From: JAFAGO01 sp031987605
GTDB taxonomy: Bacteria > Bacteroidota > Bacteroidia > Flavobacteriales > Weeksellaceae
Assembly (NCBI GenBank): GCA_031987605.1
Contig: DALZZF010000001.1
Location: 558,001 to 622,000 of the forward strand
Reading direction: 5' to 3'
Length of the DNA: 64,000 bases
Notes under the pieces: model-generated
Told to the model about the DNA's origin: nothing
Database searches by the model: none
The model's input: only the letters and a program-made list of their open reading frames with translations
Shown here: positions 50,898-58,051 of the stretch, in pieces
How the letters are laid out: the number at the start of each line of letters is the position of its first letter
How positions within the stretch are numbered: position 1 is the stretch's first letter
Program-made: the position numbers and the translations under genes

Positions 50898-51458
50898 TTA
50901 TGCTTTCCACTTGATATTACAACCCATACTCGGTTTTTGAAGTTCTTCCTGAGGTTCGCCTGCCAGAAGATTTTCGAAAGCAATGATTAAATCCTCACCG
51001 GTAATTTCTTTCTGATTTCCCGGTCGGGAATCATCCATTTGTCCGCGATAAATCAAATCCAGTTTATCATCAAAAAAGAAAAAATCCGGCGTACAGGCAG
51101 CATCATACGCTTTGGCAACAGCCTGACTTTCATCGTACAGATAAGGAAATCCAAATATTTTCTCTTTCTGGAATTCAATCATTTTTTCGGGAGAATCTGC
51201 AGGGTATTTTTCCACATCATTGGCATTAATCCCGATGAATTCTATGCCCAGATCTTTATAATCTTCATACAACTCTTTCAGTTTTTCAATCACGTGCAAT
51301 ACAAACGGACAATGGTTGCACATAAAAATCACCAGTGTTCCCTTCTCACCTTTGAGTTGCTCCAAAGACTGAACCTGATTGTCTTCCGCAGGATTCGGCA
51401 ATTCGAAAAAAGGCGCTCTTGTTCCCAAAGGAAGCATATTGGAAGGAGTATTTGACAT
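50898..51458 (-). CDS. Thioredoxin-like redoxin
   Basis: A 186-residue thioredoxin-fold protein, AhpC/TSA-like, with the pair Cys47-Cys50 in MCNHCPFV, the CxxC site. It starts MSNTPSNMLPLGTRAPFFELP, the standard peroxiredoxin-like start. The conserved PDFFFFDDKLDLIYRGQ segment contains the cis-Pro region. No signal peptide, so cytoplasmic. The substrate is unknown; a thiol-disulphide or peroxide role is by family. Confidence 0.88.
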   Translation of the reverse strand: MSNTPSNMLPLGTRAPFFELPNPAEDNQVQSLEQLKGEKGTLVIFMCNHCPFVLHVIEKLKELYEDYKDLGIEFIGINANDVEKYPADSPEKMIEFQKEKIFGFPYLYDESQAVAKAYDAACTPDFFFFDDKLDLIYRGQMDDSRPGNQKEITGEDLIIAFENLLAGEPQEELQKPSMGCNIKWKA

Positions 51459-51469
51459 ATACGTTTGGT

Positions 51470-52378
51470 TTAAAATTTAAGGTTTAAAGTAGATAACAAA
51501 GATAAGGATTCTTCAAAAGAATTCTGATAATTTACCCAACGGATATTTTCTTCATTTCGGTACCAGGTCAGTTGTCGTTTAGCAAATCTCCGGGAATTTT
51601 TCTGTATTTCAGAAACGGCAAAATCCAGTGTCCACTTTCCATCCAGAACATTAAATATTTCGGTATAGCCCACGGTTTTTAAAGCTACATGATTGCGGTA
51701 ATCCGTAAGTTTTTTTACTTCATCGGTTAATCCGCTTTCCATCATTCCAAGAACCCGTTGATTGATTTTTTCATAAATAATTTCCCGAGGTGCTTCAATC
51801 CCGATTCTTACCACCCGAAAACCCCTTTTTTCTTTGGGCTTAGAAATAATTTCCGAATATTTTTTTCCGGTTTGCCAGATGATATCCAGTGCCCGAAAAA
51901 GTCTTCTCGGGTTTTCCTGATCTACCATTTCGAAATATTCCGGATCGGCTTCTTTTAATAGTTGCTGAAGAAATAAGATTCCTTTTTCTTCCCAGATTTT
52001 GTGCAGTTTGTCCTGATTTTCCGGATCAGCTTCCGGAAGGTTATGCAAACCTTCAATCACGGCTTTTTCGTACATCATACTTCCGCCAACCATGATTACA
52101 AAATCATGATTTTGAAAAAGCTCGTCCAGTTTTTTCAGGGCATCAATTTCAAACTGACCGATAGAGTAGGCCTCTTTTACCGAAAGGTTTCCCACAAAAT
52201 GATGGGGAGCTTCCAAAAGTTCCTGTTGGGTAGGTGCTGCCGTTCCGATTTTCATTTCGCTGAAAAACTGCCGGGAATCACAGGAAATAATTTCGGTTTT
52301 GAAGTGTCGCGCCAAATCAATGGCAAGTTTTGTTTTCCCGATTCCGGTTGTGCCGACGATGGAGATTAAAGTTTTCAC
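51470..52378 (-). CDS. miaA: tRNA dimethylallyltransferase
   Basis: Adds the isopentenyl group to A37 of tRNAs reading UNN codons. The 302 residues show the P-loop VGTTGIGKTKLA (8-19), the SCDSRQFF segment with catalytic Asp34, PHHFVG, GGSMMYEKAVIEGL, and the RRLFRALDI block. The last residues (STLNLKF) are encoded by a copy of an A/T-rich dispersed repeat (51476-51490), so the C-terminus was probably altered by it. It lies 11 bases from the redoxin gene. Confidence 0.95.
   Translation of the reverse strand: MKTLISIVGTTGIGKTKLAIDLARHFKTEIISCDSRQFFSEMKIGTAAPTQQELLEAPHHFVGNLSVKEAYSIGQFEIDALKKLDELFQNHDFVIMVGGSMMYEKAVIEGLHNLPEADPENQDKLHKIWEEKGILFLQQLLKEADPEYFEMVDQENPRRLFRALDIIWQTGKKYSEIISKPKEKRGFRVVRIGIEAPREIIYEKINQRVLGMMESGLTDEVKKLTDYRNHVALKTVGYTEIFNVLDGKWTLDFAVSEIQKNSRRFAKRQLTWYRNEENIRWVNYQNSFEESLSLLSTLNLKF
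51476..51490 (-). repeat. Dispersed repeat word at the 3' end of miaA
   Basis: Minus-strand ACTTTAAACCTTAAA matches 2107-2121 exactly, with similar TTTTAAAC flanks. It encodes the last residues of MiaA and leads into its stop codon. Confidence 0.55.
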
Positions 52379-52403
52379 GCCCTAAATTTCCTTAATATTT
52401 TCA

Positions 52404-52437
52404 GAATAAAAAAATCGCCCCAACAATTGAGGCGATT
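52404..52437 (-). terminator. Terminator of the DUF1232 gene
   Basis: AATCGCC (minus, 52437-52431) pairs with GGCGATT (52419-52413), loop 11, followed by TTTTTTATTC. Confidence 0.82.
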
Positions 52438-52457
52438 CCTGTTACTAATCTAAAAAA

Positions 52458-52799
52458 TTACTTTACAATTTCTGCTTCCATGATTTTGGGATTGCTCATT
52501 CCTCTTTGTGTTTCCCAAAGCAGGAATTTGTCAACCTCTTTCATCAGTTTCGGCAAAGCCAGCGAAAGAACCGCCAGATCATCCAAAACACCAATGACAG
52601 GTAACGCAATTTCCGGAAGTAAATCAATCGGTGAAATAATATAGGCAAATCCCAAAAGTGGCAAAATAATGTCCATGGAATTCACTTTATACACTCCTTT
52701 TCTCCAGAGTTTCACCATACGGAAAACATCCGGTATTTTTTTTACGAATCCTTTGTGCTTAATGGCTTCCTGAGCCAGATGAATTTTTGAGTATTTCAT
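52458..52799 (-). CDS. DUF1232 / YkvA family protein
   Basis: A 113-residue membrane-associated protein. The family core is ILPLLGFAYIISPIDLLPEIALPVIGVLDDLAVL, a hydrophobic hairpin with the SPIDLLPE signature and DD pair. A basic amphipathic N-terminus precedes it. The role of the family is unknown. It is a single-gene unit closed by a terminator. Confidence 0.92.
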   Translation of the reverse strand: MKYSKIHLAQEAIKHKGFVKKIPDVFRMVKLWRKGVYKVNSMDIILPLLGFAYIISPIDLLPEIALPVIGVLDDLAVLSLALPKLMKEVDKFLLWETQRGMSNPKIMEAEIVK

Positions 52800-52896
52800 T
52801 TTTTAAAATGCTTTTATAGCGAATTCTAATTCGCAAAAAGCATACCAAAAAATAAGAGCTTGTTTTAAGAGTTTGTGATAATTTCTTCTTTCAGAA

Positions 52897-53448
52897 TCAT
52901 GGGGTTACGCGGTCGATGAACTGGTGCACGGTTTGCGAATTCCAGTCTTTGGATGAATCTTCTTTTAACAAAATCTGCCCGTCTTTGCTGAGTAAAAATG
53001 TGGTCGGAAAAACTTTTGGAAGTATTTTCTCGGAAATTGGGCTTTGGGCGATATAAACCGGCGCGGTATAATTATTTTTTTTCAGGAATTCTTTTACTTC
53101 TTCTTCTTTATCCTGCATGGCAATCAGCACAAAATTCACTTTATCTTTCTTCCCTTCATACAGTTTCTGGATGGTGGGCCATTCTTCCCGACACGGCGGA
53201 CACCATGTTCCCCAAAAATTCAGGAAAATTAATTTGTCATTTTTCAGGGTTTTAAGATTGGTGTCGGGAACATTTATTCCCTTTAAATCAATGTCGAAAT
53301 CCGCTTCAGGAACGGTAATCGCGCTTTTTATTTCTGCGACGGGGAAGAACAGATCTCTGATTTTTAGTTTCAAACCGGGAACAAATGCAATCGCTGCCAA
53401 AATTGCCAGCAAAAGAATATATAGGATGTTTTTGCGCAAAAAATTCAT
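52897..53448 (-). CDS. TlpA-type membrane-anchored thioredoxin
   Basis: A 183-residue disulphide reductase with an N-terminal membrane anchor (ILYILLLAILAAIAFVPG), a periplasmic thioredoxin fold, and the active site WCPPC (Cys83, Cys86). The cis-Pro region is PKVFPTTFLL. Such proteins reduce disulphides in the periplasm, e.g. for cytochrome c maturation; the client here is not known. It begins two bases after the stop codon of the next thioredoxin gene, so the two form an operon. Confidence 0.9.
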   Translation of the reverse strand: MNFLRKNILYILLLAILAAIAFVPGLKLKIRDLFFPVAEIKSAITVPEADFDIDLKGINVPDTNLKTLKNDKLIFLNFWGTWCPPCREEWPTIQKLYEGKKDKVNFVLIAMQDKEEEVKEFLKKNNYTAPVYIAQSPISEKILPKVFPTTFLLSKDGQILLKEDSSKDWNSQTVHQFIDRVTP

Positions 53449-53450
53449 TT

Positions 53451-54020
53451 TTATAGGATTTTTAAAAGTTCATCAATAATATCTTGACCTTTGTTCTTGG
53501 TATAATACACTTGCAAATCGTTGTGAAAATCATCAGAAGTATAATTTCCCGGATCGGTTTTATGTTTTTTCAAAAGTTCCATTCCGTATTTCGGGCGCGG
53601 TCCCCAATGCGAAATAACTTCATATTTTTCATTTAAAATCAAGACAATCGGAATGGATTTTCCGCCATGGGTTAAATAATCGTCAATTAAATTACTTTGA
53701 TCCCGATACGTGATTTTTATTTCATTTTTTCCTTCAAATAAACGGTAAATCACAGGAATAATCATGGCAGCATCTCCGCACCAACCTTCGGAAATAATCA
53801 GGATTTTTCCTTTAAAATTTTTTTCTTCCAGAATCTGCTGTTGCTGTACTAAAGGGGTAAAGGTTTTCAGGACGCGCTTCATTCTGGTAAGCCCTAACTG
53901 ATAATAATTAAGATAGATTTGATCTTGCGGATCTGTGCTTTTTTCCAAATCCTTAATTTTCTGTTCGGTATCTTCCAGATATTGTGGAAATCCAACGGCA
54001 TTTTGCCAATATTTTTTCAT
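53451..54020 (-). CDS. Thioredoxin-family protein with WCGDA site
   Basis: A 189-residue cytoplasmic thioredoxin-like protein. The active-site stretch is EGWCGDAAMIIPV: the second Cys of CxxC is replaced by Ala, so only Cys81 remains. This WCGDA type is a recognised subgroup in Bacteroidota. It therefore cannot form the usual intramolecular disulphide and may act as a monothiol reductase or chaperone. Upstream, GACATTTG (7 of 8) lies close to the ATG. It is the first gene of the pair with the TlpA-type gene. Confidence 0.88.
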   Translation of the reverse strand: MKKYWQNAVGFPQYLEDTEQKIKDLEKSTDPQDQIYLNYYQLGLTRMKRVLKTFTPLVQQQQILEEKNFKGKILIISEGWCGDAAMIIPVIYRLFEGKNEIKITYRDQSNLIDDYLTHGGKSIPIVLILNEKYEVISHWGPRPKYGMELLKKHKTDPGNYTSDDFHNDLQVYYTKNKGQDIIDELLKIL

Positions 54021-54082
54021 TGTTCTTTTTTATACAAATGTCCGGAAATCAATAATTGTCGTGTGTTACAAAGATTACATAA

Positions 54083-54105
54083 TATAACCTGAGTTCAGGA
54101 TAAGG
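54083..54105 (+). repeat. Short palindromic repeat, copy 1 (REP-like)
   Basis: TATAACCTGAGTTCAGGATAAGG contains the palindrome CCTGA-GT-TCAGG. A related sequence lies inverted at 54331-54354. The 490-base gap between the thioredoxin gene and aroC otherwise has no gene; it is AT-rich and also holds dispersed repeat copy B. Confidence 0.5.
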
Positions 54106-54330
54106 GAACACGATATTGCATTGATTTTTAATTAATTAATAATTTTTTATCGCAATGAAAGACAAAGACTTTTTTCATTTCTAAAATGTTTTTAAGAAAT
54201 ACAAAAGCCACTTCGTTTATAAAAGAAATACAAAACTTGTATTATTTCAATAAGTTTTACGGCTTTGTATGCCTTAAAATATTAATAATCAAATTATTAT
54301 TTTTTTTTGTTTGACTTTGCGTTTCAAAAA

Positions 54331-54354
54331 GCTTATCCCGAATTGGGGTTTATA
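54331..54354 (-). repeat. Short palindromic repeat, copy 2 (inverted)
   Basis: The minus strand reads TATAAACCCC-AATT-CGGGATAAGC, about 18 of 23 bases like copy 1. The opposed pair 225 bases apart resembles a REPIN arrangement, but no transposase is near. Confidence 0.5.
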
Positions 54355-54386
54355 TAAATTTTAAACGAATATCCACTTTTAATCAT

Positions 54387-54470
54387 AAAAAGCAAAGTTC
54401 TCAAAGATTTTTGTTTTTCTGTATGCTTTTAGGCTCACATAGGCGTTTTACTTAGCAAAGGAAAACAAGT
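54387..54470 (-). repeat. Dispersed repeat, copy B
   Basis: Minus-strand relative of 27712-27799, with shared TTTGCTAAGT, GCCT, AGCAT, CAGA, ATCTT and terminal CTTTGC blocks in the same order. It sits directly downstream of REP-like copy 2. Confidence 0.65.
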
Positions 54471-54510
54471 CTGATTTCACTTATTATGAATTCCGGATAA
54501 TCAAAAAAAA

Positions 54511-55572
54511 TTAAAATTTTCTCAGTTTATGAATCAAAAATAAATCTGCCAGAACAAAAGCAGCCAGATTTTCCACAATCGGAACGGCTCTTGGCAAAAC
54601 GCAAGGATCGTGTCTGCCTTTTCCTTCAACAACAACAGGATTCCCGTATTTGTCGATGCTTTCCTGAGGTCTTAAAATGGTGGCAATCGGTTTAAAAGCA
54701 ATTCTGAAATAAATATCCATTCCGTTTGAAATTCCACCCTGAATTCCACCGGAAAGATTGCTTTTGGTGGTAAAATCTTCATTGAAAATATCATTGTGTT
54801 CCTTTCCGGTCATTCTTGCGCCGCAGAAACCGCTTCCGTATTCAAATCCTTTGGCAGCATTGATGTTCATCATGGCTTTTGCCAGTTCTGCCTGAAGTTT
54901 TCCAAATACCGGTTCACCAATTCCGATCGGGAGGTTTTTAATAACAGCGGTAATGGTTCCTCCAATCGTATTGCCTTCTTTTTTAATTTCCTTGATTCTT
55001 TCAATCATTCTGGCAGCCGTTTCTTCATCCGGACAACGGACTTCATTGCTTTCCGTTTTTGAAAAATCAAGATCCTGATATGGTTTTTCACAAAAAATAT
55101 CACCTACCGATGAAACATATGCGTTGATTTCTACATTTTCCGGGAGAATCTGTTTTGCCAAAGCACCTGCCGCAACCCAATTTATGGTTTCGCGTGCCGA
55201 GGATTTTCCGCCACCACGATAATCGCGTACTCCAAACTTCTGGTCATACGTAAAATCCGCATGAGAAGGGCGATACTGGTCTTTGATATGTTCGTAATCT
55301 TTGGATTTCTGGTTTTCATTTTCGATGATAAAGCCGATGGGCGTTCCGGTAGACTGACCATCAAAAATTCCCGAAAGAAAACGCACGGTGTCGCTTTCTT
55401 TACGTTGGGTAACAATGGCGGATTGCCCGGGTTTCCGACGATCCAACTGATGCTGAACTTCTTCCAGATTCAGTGTGATTCCTGCAGGAAAATTGGACAG
55501 AATACCACCGTAAGCCAAACCATGACTTTCACCAAATGTGGAGAGGGTAAGAAAATTTCCAAGTGTAAACAT
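54511..55572 (-). CDS. aroC: Chorismate synthase
   Basis: Flavin-dependent final step of the shikimate pathway. The 353 residues start MFTLGNFLTLSTFGESHG, and contain GESHG, RPSHADFTYDQKFG, RGGGKSSARET and the family signatures NAAKGFEYGSGF, GGIQGGISNG and GRHDPCVLPRAVPIVE. No other aro genes are near. The ATG is 42 bases from the upstream gene's stop codon. Confidence 0.97.
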   Translation of the reverse strand: MFTLGNFLTLSTFGESHGLAYGGILSNFPAGITLNLEEVQHQLDRRKPGQSAIVTQRKESDTVRFLSGIFDGQSTGTPIGFIIENENQKSKDYEHIKDQYRPSHADFTYDQKFGVRDYRGGGKSSARETINWVAAGALAKQILPENVEINAYVSSVGDIFCEKPYQDLDFSKTESNEVRCPDEETAARMIERIKEIKKEGNTIGGTITAVIKNLPIGIGEPVFGKLQAELAKAMMNINAAKGFEYGSGFCGARMTGKEHNDIFNEDFTTKSNLSGGIQGGISNGMDIYFRIAFKPIATILRPQESIDKYGNPVVVEGKGRHDPCVLPRAVPIVENLAAFVLADLFLIHKLRKF

Positions 55573-55614
55573 AGTGCAAAGATAAGGAAAGTTATGGCGG
55601 ATTTTAAAGCATTT

Positions 55615-57267
55615 TTAAGGTTGAGCGATTCGTTTTTTGTAATCCGCTTTTGATTTTTCAATGATGTGAAAGAGTTTGTTTTTTTCTGATTGATTTAGTT
55701 TTCGCCAGTAAAATCCGTATTTCAGATTGTTTTCATCAAAGGCTTGCGGAAAAATTCCGGCTTGCAGGTCTTCCATTAAAAATTCCGGAGAAATGGCAGG
55801 AATCGGAATGTCAAAACTGAAAGGATATCCTTTTACCACCTGAAACTTCAAATTTCCGATTTTATAAGTATCGTATTCATTGAGGACAAAATATGCAGGT
55901 TCCCAGATTTGTTTTTTCTGAAAACCGAGCATGAACTGTCCCAGTTTAAAACTCGGTACAAATTTTTTCACCATTCCGGGAAAGGAGAGAAATCCAATGA
56001 AAAATAAACTCAAAGCAAAGAACGATGACATCATCATTTTTTTTGAAATTTTCTGATAGGCAAGCACAAAAAATACAACAAAGAAAACATCCAGAAAAAA
56101 TCGGTACTGTGCTGAAAATATCAACACCAAAATGCTTTTCACCAAAATACTGATGCAAAGAATGGAAGTAATTTTATTTTTTTTCCAAAATGAAAAACAG
56201 AGCAGAGCAAGTAGAGATAAAACAAAAACCAGATGTATTTTTGCTTTTATGCCCTTCAGAAAAAACCAGTTTTTGAGGTATTCCAAAGTAGAAAAATTTT
56301 GAATTTCCTTATAGGAATACTGCATGTCAAACGTTTTCTCAATCGCCGTTTGCGATGAAAGCTGCAGCAAAACCGAATTGGGTTTCCAAGGAACATCAAC
56401 ATCACCAATCTGAACCGGAAAAACCGGAAATCCAAAACACCAGATATTTTTAAAAATGAAAACGGTAAACACCAATATTCCCATTCCTAAAAATTTAAGT
56501 CCTGACCGATGTACAAAAACTGCGTACGAAAAGGTAAACAGCGGAAGCCAGATCATCGTTGGTTTTATGGTGAAAACAAATGCAGAAAGCATAAACAACA
56601 CAGCATAACGTTGATTGCCGGAAAAAACTTCATCCAAAATCATCAGTGCAATACCAATAACCGGTAAATCCGGACTTGGAGATTGCGCAAATAATAACAG
56701 AACCGGAATTATCGCAAGATGCAACCACGATTTTTTTTCACAAGCATAAATGAAATAAACAACCAGAAATACCGTGTTAAGCCGAAGAAAAGGATCTGCA
56801 AAATGCGAAAATCCAGCCTGTAAAATATGCCAGATCGACATTTGCCCCAAAAGCAAATCCAGATTGGAAATCCCTTTTACCAGGCCAAACTCCGAAATCC
56901 ATTTTATGGTGGGTACATAATACCCGAAATAATCGAGAATAAAAGGATAGAACGTTCCGGCAAACAGTATCACGACAAGTCCTGAGAGAAAAATTAATCT
57001 GTTTTTAGAAACAAAATCATACCCGTTTTCAAACAATTTAAAATAGAAAAAAGAAAAAAGCCCTGCGATTATCGTTCCTGTTTCTACCCAAAAACCGATG
57101 CCGGTAAAGAAAGACATCAGCATCCAAACCATCGACATGAGAAACATTCCCGAAATTAAAAGCCCCGAAATGCCGTTCCAGAATCGCCCGAAAACCAGTT
57201 CCGATAATTTCCCGATTCCCATAAAAACAGGCAAAAGAAAGATGATGGTGAAAAAAAGATAAAGCAT
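55615..57267 (-). CDS. LIC_10190-type multi-spanning membrane protein
   Basis: A 550-residue membrane protein with about 12 hydrophobic segments, resembling the LIC_10190 family. Charged loops are short, and the DYFGYYVPTIKWISEFGLVKG segment after the third helix recalls the first periplasmic loop of glycosyltransferase-C-like enzymes, where an Asp binds the lipid donor; here DYFGYY is the candidate. This is inference and the substrate is unknown. The C-terminal 100 residues look soluble. Start ATG 57267 is used: an earlier TTG lies within the upstream terminator. The start touches the terminator T run. Confidence 0.75.
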   Translation of the reverse strand: MLYLFFTIIFLLPVFMGIGKLSELVFGRFWNGISGLLISGMFLMSMVWMLMSFFTGIGFWVETGTIIAGLFSFFYFKLFENGYDFVSKNRLIFLSGLVVILFAGTFYPFILDYFGYYVPTIKWISEFGLVKGISNLDLLLGQMSIWHILQAGFSHFADPFLRLNTVFLVVYFIYACEKKSWLHLAIIPVLLLFAQSPSPDLPVIGIALMILDEVFSGNQRYAVLFMLSAFVFTIKPTMIWLPLFTFSYAVFVHRSGLKFLGMGILVFTVFIFKNIWCFGFPVFPVQIGDVDVPWKPNSVLLQLSSQTAIEKTFDMQYSYKEIQNFSTLEYLKNWFFLKGIKAKIHLVFVLSLLALLCFSFWKKNKITSILCISILVKSILVLIFSAQYRFFLDVFFVVFFVLAYQKISKKMMMSSFFALSLFFIGFLSFPGMVKKFVPSFKLGQFMLGFQKKQIWEPAYFVLNEYDTYKIGNLKFQVVKGYPFSFDIPIPAISPEFLMEDLQAGIFPQAFDENNLKYGFYWRKLNQSEKNKLFHIIEKSKADYKKRIAQP

Positions 57268-57299
57268 AAAAAAAGATTGCCTAAAATTAAGCAATCTTT
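57266..57299 (-). terminator. Terminator of the glycine-zipper lipoprotein gene
   Basis: AAAGATTGC (minus, 57299-57291) pairs with GCAATCTTT (57280-57272), loop 10, then seven T and directly the ATG of the next gene. Confidence 0.8.
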
Positions 57300-57322
57300 A
57301 TCATTTATTGTTAGGGTGTGTC

Positions 57323-57874
57323 TTATTGCACTCTTCCGTCTTTTTTATCTTTCGAACGGCCAATGGTATATCCTGTTGCACCGCCTACAATTCCACCAAT
57401 AACGGCTCCTGCTCCACGATTTTTCTTACTGATAATCGCACCTGCAGCTGCACCTCCTGCAGTACCGATTATGGTTCCTTTTGCCGCTTTACTCATTCCT
57501 TTTTTTTCGTTTGAATTTTGTGTTCCGGAATTACTGTTTCCGGCTGAGGAATTGTTTGCATACGTGCCGTTATTGCTGCTTTGTTTTGGAGCCTGGTTCA
57601 CATATACGGTCTTGGTTTCCCGCACAACTTGCGGTTGTGCAGCGGCTTTTATATTCGCGTTTTCTTTTGCCTGAACAATGCTGTCGGATTTTTTTTGTGC
57701 TTCGTACGCTATTTTCTCCTTTTCTATGGCCAGTTTCTGTTTTTCAATTTCCAACTGTCGCATCTGATATTCAATCTTTTGCTGATCGAGCGTTTTCTCT
57801 GCAACCTGATCGTCTTTTTTACAGGCAGTGAAAAGCAATGTGGACATTAACGCTGTAATTACTATATTTTTCAT
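57323..57874 (-). CDS. Lipoprotein with coiled coil and glycine zipper
   Basis: A 183-residue lipoprotein. Signal and lipobox LFTACKK (Cys18), then a charged alpha-helical coiled coil of about 45 residues (QMRQLEIEKQKLAIEKEKIA), a linker rich in Asn, Ser and Gly, and a C-terminal glycine zipper of about 45 residues (KGTIIGTAGGAAAGAIISKK, GAVIGGIVGGATGYTIGR). Such zippers may insert into the outer membrane, as in Pal/YMGG-type proteins. No known function. It is the first minus-strand gene before the LIC_10190-type gene. Confidence 0.85.
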   Translation of the reverse strand: MKNIVITALMSTLLFTACKKDDQVAEKTLDQQKIEYQMRQLEIEKQKLAIEKEKIAYEAQKKSDSIVQAKENANIKAAAQPQVVRETKTVYVNQAPKQSSNNGTYANNSSAGNSNSGTQNSNEKKGMSKAAKGTIIGTAGGAAAGAIISKKNRGAGAVIGGIVGGATGYTIGRSKDKKDGRVQ

Positions 57875-58051
57875 AATCCATTTGTTTAATTAAATTCCAA
57901 ATCCATTTGGATATTTATAATTAATTGATGCAAAAAGTTCAAGAATAAAGCCAAGGCAATGTTAAGAAAGTGTTAAAAATAAATTTAGCATCCGATGGTA
58001 ATGAACCAAACACTTGAAATATTATTTGTAAATTCGGGACAAATTTTTTTT

